DNA of 64,000 nucleotides from [Leptolyngbya] sp. JSC-1 (GTDB taxonomy: Bacteria > Cyanobacteriota > Cyanobacteriia > Elainellales > Elainellaceae). Positions 44,284-54,400 of this stretch are shown here, in pieces. The position numbers and the translations under genes were made by a program. The notes below the pieces were generated by a model that was not told the origin of the DNA, ran no database searches, and saw only the letters and a program-made list of their open reading frames with translations. The stretch's first letter is position 1. Every line of letters begins with the position of its first letter. Where the stretch lies: contig KL662191.1 in NCBI GenBank assembly GCA_000733415.1, positions 2,257,020-2,321,019 on the forward strand, given 5' to 3'.

Positions 44284-47200
44284 ATGTCTGAGTTCCTTAT
44301 GGCGGCAAATCTCCTCAGCTCTGATTCCCAACGCGCCGAATTCTCTACGTTTGTGGATCTGCTACACTATTGGGCCATCCACCAACCGGAGCAGCTCGCC
44401 TACCGCTTTTTGATCGATGGGGAACAGCAGGAAGCCAGCCTCAGTTATCGCGATTTAGACCGACAGGCGCGAGCCATCGCAGCCCAACTTCAGCGCTTAG
44501 AGTTACAAGGCGGACGCGCTCTGTTAATCTACTCGCCTGGTTTGGACTTTATAGCTGCCTTTTTTGGCTGTCTATATGCCGGGGTAATCGCCGTTCCCGT
44601 TTATCCGCCCCGTCGTAATTTATCATCCATACAGACCATTGCCGCTGATGCCCAAGCCAGCACAGTGCTGACCCAGCAGTCCTTGCTGACGCAAACAGCC
44701 CAATTGGTCGGGATCGATCACTGGATTGCTACCGATCAAATTTTGAGCAAAAGCTCTGGCCCGCCGTTAACCGATGGGCAACTGACTAGTGGGCAACCAG
44801 ATGCTTGGCAACCGATTACCCTTGATCCCAATACGCTCGCCTTTTTGCAGTACACGTCTGGATCGACCGGGCAGCCCAAGGGAGTGATGGTCAGCCATGC
44901 CAATCTGCTGCACAATTCAGCTCTGATCTACGAAAAATTCGGTCATTCTCCAGCTAGTAGGGGTGTGATTTGGCTGCCGCCTTATCATGATATGGGCTTG
45001 ATTGGTGGCATCTTGCAGCCGCTCTACGGCGGTTTTCCTGTCACCCTAATGGCTCCAGTGGCATTTCTGCAAAAGCCGATTCGCTGGCTAGAGGCCATTT
45101 CCCGCTGCGGTGCAAATGGTGCAGTCACCAGCGGTGGCCCTAATTTTGCCTATGAGCGCTGTGTTGAAAAGATTACGCCCGCACAGAAAGCTAATCTAGA
45201 TCTGAGCGGTTGGACCGTTGCCTTCACCGGAGCTGAGCCGATTCGGGCTGCCACCCTGTCCCGATTTACCGCTGCTTTTGCCGACTGTGGCTTTCGTCCG
45301 GAGGCGTTTTATCCTTGCTATGGCCTAGCCGAAGCAACCCTGTTGGTGACGGGAGGAGACAAAACCAGTAGGCCGCAGCAGATCTCGGTTTCGACTCGTG
45401 CACTCCAGCAGCATCGGGTTGAAGTTGTGTCCGATGCAGACGCTGCTCAGCCAGAAGCCGCACAACGATTGGTGAGCTGCGGTCAGCCAGCGGCAGATCA
45501 GTCGCTGCTCATTGTTGATCCAGAAACCAGGCAGCCCTGTGCGCCTGATCGCATCGGTGAAATATGGCTAGCGGGCAAGAGCGTGACGCGGGGCTACTGG
45601 CAGCAGCCGGAGCTGAATGCCCGAACCTTTGTAGAACTCCAGTCAGCAGCCGGATCAGAGCACAATCAGAGCTTCTATTTACGCACAGGGGATTTAGGTT
45701 TCATTTATAATAACGAGTTATTCATAACTGGACGACTTAAAGATGTCCTGATTATTCGCGGTAGAAATTATTATCCTCAAGACATTGAACGCACGGTTGA
45801 ACAATCCCATCCAGCCCTGAGTCCAGGATGTGGAGCCGCCTTTATCTGTGAAGTTGATGGTACTGAGCAGCTCATTATCATACAAGAAGTAAATCGTGAG
45901 CATTGGAGATCGGCAAACCCAGAAGAGATGATTACGGCAATCCGAGCGGCCATTTCTGAGGAGCATCAGCTTCAGGCCCATACAATTCAATTGCTTAAAC
46001 CGGGTACAATTCCCAAAACATCTAGCGGTAAAATTAAACGATATGTCTGTCGAGAAAAGTTTGAGAACGGCGAATTTACAGTTATTAAAACGGTTATTGA
46101 ACAAGATCTGACCTCGCCTTCGAGACAAACGGAGCCGACTAGAAGTCAATCTAAAAAACCGATTGCATCACCGTGGAATGGGCATCTTGCCTGTCTTATT
46201 AGTGCAGGCCCACAAACCGATTTGAATCGATTGAATCCATCAATGAATCCATCAATGAATCCATTGAACCGATTGAACGCTTCGACTAACAAGTTAGTGG
46301 AACTGCCAATTGCTCCCGCTTCCAACCCAAACCAAACCAGCCGCAAAACCGAGCACCTGACGGATTGCCTGATCGATTGGCTGCGCGACTACGCCACCCA
46401 CCACATCAACTCCCGCCTGATCGACGAACGACGCTGTATTCCGCCTGCAATTGTCTTAGATTTCGGCAATCAAGGGCTGCTGGGCATGCAGGTATCGCAG
46501 CAGTACGGCGGCCTCGAACTAGGGCATACCGAGACGATGCGGGTCTTGCAGCAACTCGGCGCGATTGACCCCACCTTGGCCCTCTTTGTCGGACTCAACA
46601 ATGTCTTGGGAATTCGCCCGATCGCTCAATCTGCTGCCCCTGTCCTCAAGGACGATCTGCTGCCCTTACTCGCTACCGGACGAGAACTGGCCGCCTTTGC
46701 TCTAACAGAACCGGGGGCCGGAGCCAATCCCCAGGCAATTGCAGCTCATGCCATTCCAGAGAAAGACGGCTGGCGGCTGAACGGTACCAAAATCTGGAGC
46801 GGCTCGGCGGCTTGGGCAGGAGTGATTAATGTATTTGTGCAGCATCAACAGGATCAGCATCGCGGCATCAGTGGCTTTGTGCTGCAACGCGGCAACCCAG
46901 GACTGCGGCAGGGGCCAGAAGCCCTAACGATGGGCATGCGCGGCATGGTGCAGAATACGCTCTATTTGGAAAACGCACCGGTAACGACCGATCAACTGCT
47001 GGGCACCGTGGGAACCGGTATGTCAATTGCTCAGGATGCGATGATGTATGGCCGTTTGGCGATCGCGGCGGCTAGCGTCGGCGGGATGAAGCGGTGTGCC
47101 CAACTGATGCTGCGCTATAGTGCACGTCGCAGTATCGCTACCGGCAAGTTGCTAGAGCATCCGGTTGTGCTGACGCGCCTGCATCACCTGAATGCCGCCA

Positions 47201-48405
47201 TCGTAGCTACCGAAACGCTGGTCATGCAAATTACTCAGCGCCTCGATGCCGGTGAATCAGTTCCGATCGAAGCCTACACCGTCTGCAAAACTGCCGCACC
47301 AGAATTCTATTGGCAAGCCGCCGATGGATTAGTCCAAACCCTGGGAGGACGCGGCTACATTGAAACCAACCTGGCTCCGCAAATTCTGCGCGATGCCAGA
47401 GTGCTGCGCGTCTTTGAAGGACCGACCGAGACGCTGAACGCCTTTTTGGGTTCGCGGATCTTGCATCATCAGTCCTGGCAACAATGGCTCAGCCACAGCT
47501 TAAATGCTCCCGAAATTAGCCAGCGTTTACTTGATGCGGCTGCGCAGATCAGCGATTGCTGTCACCATGCTGGTTTTGATCAGCCCCTCATGGCCCAATT
47601 AGCCTCTGGGTTAATCGGTGAGGTTGCTACTCTGGCGATTCTCTGGGCCAGTCTTGAGAATGCTAACCACTGTAGTTCCGATCGCAGACTGAAATTAACT
47701 CTTGAATGGATACAGACTCAATTTGAACACAGGTTTGCACAAGCATTAATTACAGTTTCAGAACATTTTAATAACTGTAGGACAGACGTAGTTACAAATC
47801 AGATTTTGGAGTATGAGCAAACAATTGGCGACATCGAACAAACCCTAGCTGGTGAAGATCAAGCACTCGATGCCCTGCTGCGCAAGGTTCCAGTTCCAAC
47901 CGAACTTTCTTCTCCCGAATCTGCTTCAGTCTCCGTTGCTCGACAGAATCAGCCCCAAACCGGCACCAACCCCATCGACGCCAACCCAGAAAACGCCAAC
48001 CTGGCAGACACAGCCCAAGCGATCCAAACTTGGATGATCCAATGGTTGAGTCAAAAGCTAAATATCGCAGCAGAGCATATCGATCGCCATCGCCCCTTCG
48101 CTGATTATGGTATCGATTCTGTGATTGCCGTCGAACTCGCCCAAGATCTCGAAACCTGGCTCAACCTCTCTCAACCCCTAGAAGCCACCCTCGCCTGGAA
48201 CTTCCCTTCCATTACCACCCTTTCCTACCACCTCGCCACCCTCACGCCTACCCCTTTACAGAGTCCCACTCATTTATCCAACTGCTACCCGACTGCTACG
48301 CAGAAGCAAGCGGCCAGCCATCCACCCGATAGCCTCACCGAACCCGAACTCGCTGCCCTCCTCGCTGCTGAACTTGCCGCTGCCAAAGGGAGGAAACGTC
48401 GATGA
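44284..48405 (+). CDS. loading protein: fatty acyl-AMP ligase, acyl-CoA dehydrogenase, ACP
   Basis: This is a 1373-residue tri-domain starter protein. Residues about 14-590 are a fatty acyl-AMP ligase with VPVYPPRRN, the P-loop YTSGSTGQPKGVMVSHANLL and the end motif TSSGKIKRY. It would activate a free fatty acid as acyl-AMP. Residues about 685-1190 are an acyl-CoA dehydrogenase with FALTEPGAGANP for FAD binding and the catalytic-type glutamate in VFEGPTETLNAFLG; it could desaturate the carrier-bound acyl chain. Residues about 1245-1320 are an acyl carrier protein with Ser1279 in DYGIDSV. The tail LTEPELAALLAAEL is a docking helix. Between ligase and dehydrogenase is a low-complexity linker with 12-bp duplications. 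The next gene overlaps by 4 bp. Confidence 0.9.
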   Translation: MSEFLMAANLLSSDSQRAEFSTFVDLLHYWAIHQPEQLAYRFLIDGEQQEASLSYRDLDRQARAIAAQLQRLELQGGRALLIYSPGLDFIAAFFGCLYAGVIAVPVYPPRRNLSSIQTIAADAQASTVLTQQSLLTQTAQLVGIDHWIATDQILSKSSGPPLTDGQLTSGQPDAWQPITLDPNTLAFLQYTSGSTGQPKGVMVSHANLLHNSALIYEKFGHSPASRGVIWLPPYHDMGLIGGILQPLYGGFPVTLMAPVAFLQKPIRWLEAISRCGANGAVTSGGPNFAYERCVEKITPAQKANLDLSGWTVAFTGAEPIRAATLSRFTAAFADCGFRPEAFYPCYGLAEATLLVTGGDKTSRPQQISVSTRALQQHRVEVVSDADAAQPEAAQRLVSCGQPAADQSLLIVDPETRQPCAPDRIGEIWLAGKSVTRGYWQQPELNARTFVELQSAAGSEHNQSFYLRTGDLGFIYNNELFITGRLKDVLIIRGRNYYPQDIERTVEQSHPALSPGCGAAFICEVDGTEQLIIIQEVNREHWRSANPEEMITAIRAAISEEHQLQAHTIQLLKPGTIPKTSSGKIKRYVCREKFENGEFTVIKTVIEQDLTSPSRQTEPTRSQSKKPIASPWNGHLACLISAGPQTDLNRLNPSMNPSMNPLNRLNASTNKLVELPIAPASNPNQTSRKTEHLTDCLIDWLRDYATHHINSRLIDERRCIPPAIVLDFGNQGLLGMQVSQQYGGLELGHTETMRVLQQLGAIDPTLALFVGLNNVLGIRPIAQSAAPVLKDDLLPLLATGRELAAFALTEPGAGANPQAIAAHAIPEKDGWRLNGTKIWSGSAAWAGVINVFVQHQQDQHRGISGFVLQRGNPGLRQGPEALTMGMRGMVQNTLYLENAPVTTDQLLGTVGTGMSIAQDAMMYGRLAIAAASVGGMKRCAQLMLRYSARRSIATGKLLEHPVVLTRLHHLNAAIVATETLVMQITQRLDAGESVPIEAYTVCKTAAPEFYWQAADGLVQTLGGRGYIETNLAPQILRDARVLRVFEGPTETLNAFLGSRILHHQSWQQWLSHSLNAPEISQRLLDAAAQISDCCHHAGFDQPLMAQLASGLIGEVATLAILWASLENANHCSSDRRLKLTLEWIQTQFEHRFAQALITVSEHFNNCRTDVVTNQILEYEQTIGDIEQTLAGEDQALDALLRKVPVPTELSSPESASVSVARQNQPQTGTNPIDANPENANLADTAQAIQTWMIQWLSQKLNIAAEHIDRHRPFADYGIDSVIAVELAQDLETWLNLSQPLEATLAWNFPSITTLSYHLATLTPTPLQSPTHLSNCYPTATQKQAASHPPDSLTEPELAALLAAELAAAKGRKRR

Positions 48406-51400
48406 CACCTACCCCCAACTATCGCACCCTGCTCCTAGAAGCATGGCAAGAAATGCGGCAGATGCGCCTGGAACTAGAGTCCCTTACTGAGGCTAAGGCG
48501 CCTATTGCTGTGATTGGCATGGACTGTCGCTTTCCCGGCGGCGCTAATTCACCAGAAACCTATTGGAATCTGCTGCAAAACGGGATCGATGCCATCACTG
48601 AAGTACCGTCCGATCGCTGGGATTGGACCGCCTATTATGATCCGGACCCAGATGCGCCTGGAAGGCTCTACAGTCGGCATGGTGGTTTTATCGATCAGGT
48701 CGATCAATTTGATCCGCAGTTCTTTGGCATTTCGCCCCGTGAAGCGGTCAGTCTTGATCCGCAGCAGCGCTTGTTGCTGGAGGTGAGCTACACGGCTCTA
48801 GAGCGGGCTGGGCAGGCAATCGATCGGCTGCGGGGCAGTCAAACCGGAGTGTATATTGGCATCAGTTTTGCCGACTACGCCAAACTAAGTTTGCATTCGG
48901 GCGATCTGTCTCGTATCGATGCCTACAGCAGTTTGGGCAATACCCACAGCATGGCGGTAGGGCGGTTGGCCTATGTATTGGGGTTGCAAGGGCCGACAAT
49001 GCAGCTCGATACCACCTGCTCATCTTCGTTACTGGCGGTGCATTTAGCTTGTCAGAGTTTACGTAGTGGTGAATCCAATTTGGCCTTAGCAGGTGGCGTC
49101 AACTTGATGCTGTCACCCGAGCCGACAATCGGCTTTTGTAAACTGCGAGCGCTATCTTCGAGTGGACAATGCCGCACCTTTGATGCGAATGCAGATGGAT
49201 ATATTCGCGGGGAAGGCTGCGGTATCGTGGTGCTGAAGCGACTAAAGGACGCGATTACCGATCGCGACCCAATTTTGGCTATAATCCGAGGATCGGCAGC
49301 AAACCACGATGGGCAAAGCAACGGACTCACAGCACCGAACGGTCAGACTCAAGAAGCGGTGATTCAGCAAGCATTGGGGCAGGCAGGTGTCCCAGCCGCT
49401 CAGGTACAGTATGTGGAAGCTCACGGCACCGGCACACCGTTGGGTGATCCAATCGAAGTGTTGGCGTTGGGCAAGGTGTTGGCTCAAGGGCGGTCTGCGG
49501 ATAACCCGCTCTGGATTGGCTCGGTGAAGACCAATATGGGCCACTTAGAATCGGCAGCAGGAGTAGCGAGCTTAATCAAAACCGTCCTGGCACTCCAGCA
49601 TCAGCAAATTCCACCCCATCTGCATTTTCAGCAGCCGAATCCCTACATTCCCTGGCAACAACTCGCGATTCAAGTCCCAACGCAGCTCGTTCCCTGGCCG
49701 TCATTAGCTCACCAGCCGCGTTTGGCGGGCGTCAGTTCGTTTGGTATGAGCGGCACAAATGTGCATGTGATTTTAGAAGAGTTTGTAGAGGAAGTTGTAG
49801 ATGAGCAGATAGATAAATCAGTAGATAGACAGGTAAGCACTGAAGCAACCGCTGCTGTGAATCCACCACCCTCCTATCTGTTTACGATTTCTGCTAAAAC
49901 TCGTTCGGCCCTCGAACAGCTTGCAGAACGCTATGAAGTATTTTTAACGACACAAGTTGATGAACTGCTGCCCCACATTTGTTTTACGGCCAACACGGGC
50001 CGATCGCAGTTCGAGCATCGGTTTGCAGTCAGGGCTGAAAGTATCACCCAACTGCGGCAGGCACTACGGCAGTTTATTGCAGATGAGCCTGTTGAACCAC
50101 CAGCGGATAGCCTAGTCCAGCGCTACTTGCAGGGGGAAGACATCGACTGGAATCAGCTTGGCTACAGTCAGTTCTACCGCCGAGTTATACTACCGACCTA
50201 TCCGTTTCAGAAGCAGCGCTACTGGATGGAGCCGCCCCCAGTGCGTTCTAGCGTTTCTAGAGACAACCATCCGTTGCTCGGCAGGCGTTTAGTTTTGGCA
50301 AAATCCGCCGCCATACATTTTGAAGCCCAACTCGATCGCCATCATCCGGCGTTCCTCCAACAGCATCGGGTGTTTGAGCAACCAATCATGCCAGCGGCGG
50401 GTTACATCGAGATAGTGCTAGCAGCAGTTGGAGAAATCATGCCAGCGGCTCAGCTAGAACTGGCGTTGTCGATTCATCAAAGATTAAGAGTTAATAGTCT
50501 GATAACAGTACAGTTGACGTTGACGCCAGAAAAAACTGATATTCAATCCTACGAGTTTGAGATTTTTGCTTTACGCAATTCAGATGAGCAACAGAAATGG
50601 GAATGTTATGCGTCTGGCACGATTAATCAAATCGATCTGTCGAACAACCAAACTGCCTCGATGGACTTGAGAAATACAGTCACCTCCAATCCCGATTTCA
50701 CCGAACTAGATGTTGAACGCTTCTATCAAACCTATCGGCAGCACGGCATCGAGTACGGAGCTGCCTTTCGAGCGATTCGCCAGCTCTGGCAGGGACACCG
50801 CACCGCGATGGCTTGGATTGAATTACCATCCAGTTGCTCATCTGCGGCTCCCTACCAAATCCATCCAGTTCTCCTAGATGCAGCCTTACAAACAATTGCA
50901 GCAGCCTTACCCGCGCAGTCCCAAACCTATTTACCAGTTCGTTTCGACCGCTTGATCCTGCACCGCAGACCGTTGGGTCACCCCTCTAGCCTCTGGAGTG
51001 AAGTGACGCTACGATCTAACCAGAATTCGGTTCACCCAGTTGCCGATCTGCGACTGCTCGATGCCAAGGGACAGGTGTTCCTGACAATCGCAGGATTAAG
51101 GCTGCATCCGGCGGACCGAGAACCGATTGAGTCAGCAAGTTGGCAGGAGTGGCTATACCAAATCGAGTGGCGTCCTCAGCCGCTGCATCAGGTTCATTTA
51201 CCAGAGTTGTGCCAGGTAAGCCACCAATTTGCGGCCCTGACTGATCGGTTGTCCGCTGCTCGGGCGCAGCACCTGAACTCCTATCAGCAGCATTTAACAG
51301 AGCTGGAGTCGTTGAGCCTGACCTATATCAGGCGAGCTTTTCTGCAACTGGGCTGGCGGTTTACCAGCGGCGAACACTTTACGGTGCAGCAGGTGATGCA

Positions 51401-54400
51401 GCAGCTTCAGATCACAGCCAATCCTAGATGGGTCCGACGCTTGCTGAATATTTTAGTAGAGGCTGATTACCTCGATTGTCAGAATAATCATTATGGCATG
51501 CTTCGATCGCTTCAGGATGATAGTTCTGCTGAAATGACTCAACCTGTTGCCTCACCTGAACTGGCTCTATTGCATCGCTGTGGTTCGGCTCTGGCTGACG
51601 TGTTGCAGGGTAAGTGTGACCCGATTCAGCTTTTATTTCCCAATGGCGATTTCAGCACCCTGAGCCAAATCTATCAAGATTCGCCTGGAGCACAGTTCAC
51701 TAATCAACTGCTGCAACAAATTGTGCGATTATTATTGCCCCAATCCAAGGTACAAATTTTGGAAATTGGCGGCGGTACTGGCGGAACGACTGGCTATCTG
51801 CTGCCTGATCTCGATTCTCAGCTCGCTAGCTACATATATACCGATATTTCACCTCTATTGGTCCAAACAGCACAGCAGAAATTCGCGGCCTATGATTTTA
51901 TTCAGTACCAAACATTGGACATTGAACGTTCACCGAGTGATCAAGGTTTTCGTTGGCATCAGTATGACCTAGTTGTTGCTGCCAACGTATTTCACGCTAC
52001 CCAAAATCTGGAAACGACCTTATCCTATGTTCGTCAATTGCTTGCGCCCGGAGGCGTGCTGATTCTGCTGGAGGGCGTTTATCCGATGCGCTGGCTGGAT
52101 CTCACCTTTGGCTTGACCGATGGCTGGTGGCGATTTACTGACAATGAGTTGCGCCCAGATTATCCGCTGATTTCGGTTGCGCAATGGCGCTCTCTGTTGC
52201 AGTCCTGTGGATTTGAATGCATAGAAGCGATTCAACCAACGGTGAATGGTTCCGCGATTCAACAGGCGATAATCGTGGCCCAAGTGGGGACTCAAGCAAC
52301 GTTGCCTCTAGCCGACTTTGATTGGTTGATTGTTGGCAATCAGCAGGGAGTGGCAGCAGCGATGGTGAGCCGGTTACAGGCAGTCGAGGCAGCCTATCGC
52401 TTGGTGTCTGCCGATACCCTGTCTGAGTCACTGGAAACGTCCTTTGCTCGCCCCACCCAAGTTGTTTTTCTAGCGGCCCTGGATGCGCCCGATCCAGCAG
52501 ACCTGAGTGTTGAAGCGCTGGAGACCACTGCTGCAACCCTATGTAGCCGCGCTTTGCATTTGCTCCAGTCGCTGCCGCCTACCCAGCCTATGCAGCTCTG
52601 GTTGGTGACGCAGGGCGCAGTTGCGACCGGAAATCCTGCCGAAAAATTAACCGGTCTAGCACAGTCCTTACTGTGGGGGATTGGCAAAACCGTGCAGTTA
52701 GAGTACCCAGAGTTGAACTGTGTCTGCATTGATTTAGATCCAGATCTGAGTTTAAGCCACGACGCGGATCGACAGGCGGAAATATTGTTCGCCGAACTTA
52801 CGGCTAATTCTCTGACTCATTCCGAACCACGTCAGCTACAGGTGGCCTTTCGCCAGCAGCAGCGATATGTAGCTCGGTTGATTCGTTGTTCATCTCCTAA
52901 TTCTCTTGCTGATTCACTAGATTATTGGCAGCAGCGTGTTCAGTTGCAGATTTCGCAGCGCGGTAGTTTGGATAACTTGCATCTGCAAACTACGGAACAC
53001 TCTGTTCTCGGCCCCCATGATGTCGAAATTCGGGTCCAAGCCACGGGGTTGAATTTCCGCGATGTCCTGAATGCCTTGGATTTGTATCCGGGTGAAGCGG
53101 GTCCATTAGGCTGTGAATGCGTGGGTGAAATTAGCGCCGTGGGTGAGCAGGTGGCCAGCTTCCAGGTAGGCGACCGGGTGATGGCCCTGGCTTCTGGGAG
53201 TTTCAGCAATTGGGTTACGGTGGATGCTGCCATGCTTGCGCCGGTACCAGCCCGACTCAGTAGCACAGCGGCGGCTACGATTCCGGTGGCCTTCCTGACG
53301 GCCTCCTATGCCCTCTGTCATCTGGCTGGCCTGAAGCGAGGCGAACGGGTGTTGATCCATGCCGCAGCAGGCGGAGTTGGTCAGGCGGCGATTCAAGTTG
53401 CTCGCCAGGTAGGTGCAGAAATCTATGCAACCGCTAGTCCAGAGAAATGGCCTGTTCTACAGGAATTGGGGGTTACTCAGGTATTCAGCTCGCGCAATCT
53501 GGAATTTGCCACTGAGTTAATGCGTCTGACTCAAGGTAAGGGAATCGATGTGGTGTTGAATTCTCTCACAGGCGAGTTTATTTCCCCCAGTCTATCGGTG
53601 TTAAAACCGCAAGGATGCTGGATTGAATTGGGCAAAACCGACTGGACACATGAGCGAGTACAAGCCCAGTATCCGAATCTGAAGTATATTCAGATCGATT
53701 TGGTGGAGCTATGTCAGCAGCAGCCTAATCTAATACAGGAGATGTTGCGGCAGATTAGCGAGCGAATTCAGCAGGGAATTTATCAGCCATTACCCTATAA
53801 CGTTTTTCCCATTACTGAAGCGGTGCAGGCATTCCGCCAGATGCAGCAGGCCAAGCATGTGGGCAAGCTGGTTATCACTCAGCCGCAGCCGATTACCTCT
53901 CCTCCAATTCGCCCTGACAGCACCTACTTGATTACGGGTGGAACGGGTGGTTTGGGACTGTTGATGGCAGACTGGCTCGTGCAGCAGGGAGTCAAGCATC
54001 TGGTGTTGCTCAGCCGCCGCATCTCCCCAACAATTACCCCAACGATCCAAGCTTGGCAGCAGGCGGGCGTTCAGGTGGTGACAGCAGCCGTTGATGTGGC
54101 CGACCGTTCGCAGTTAGCGCAATGTTTGACTGATTTAGAATCATCCTTGCCGCCTCTAGGCGGTATTATCCATGCGGCGGGTGTGTTAGATGATGGCATG
54201 TTACACCAACAAACCTGGGAGAAATTCGCGGCGGTGTTGCGACCCAAGCTCTTGGGAGCCTGGAATTTGCACCAGCTTACCCAAACCCAACCGCTCGATT
54301 TCTATGTCTTATTCTCCTCGGCTACGGCCCTGCTTGGTTCTCCTGGGCAAGCCAATCATGTGGCGGCAAATGTATTTTTAGATTCATTAGCCCATTATCG

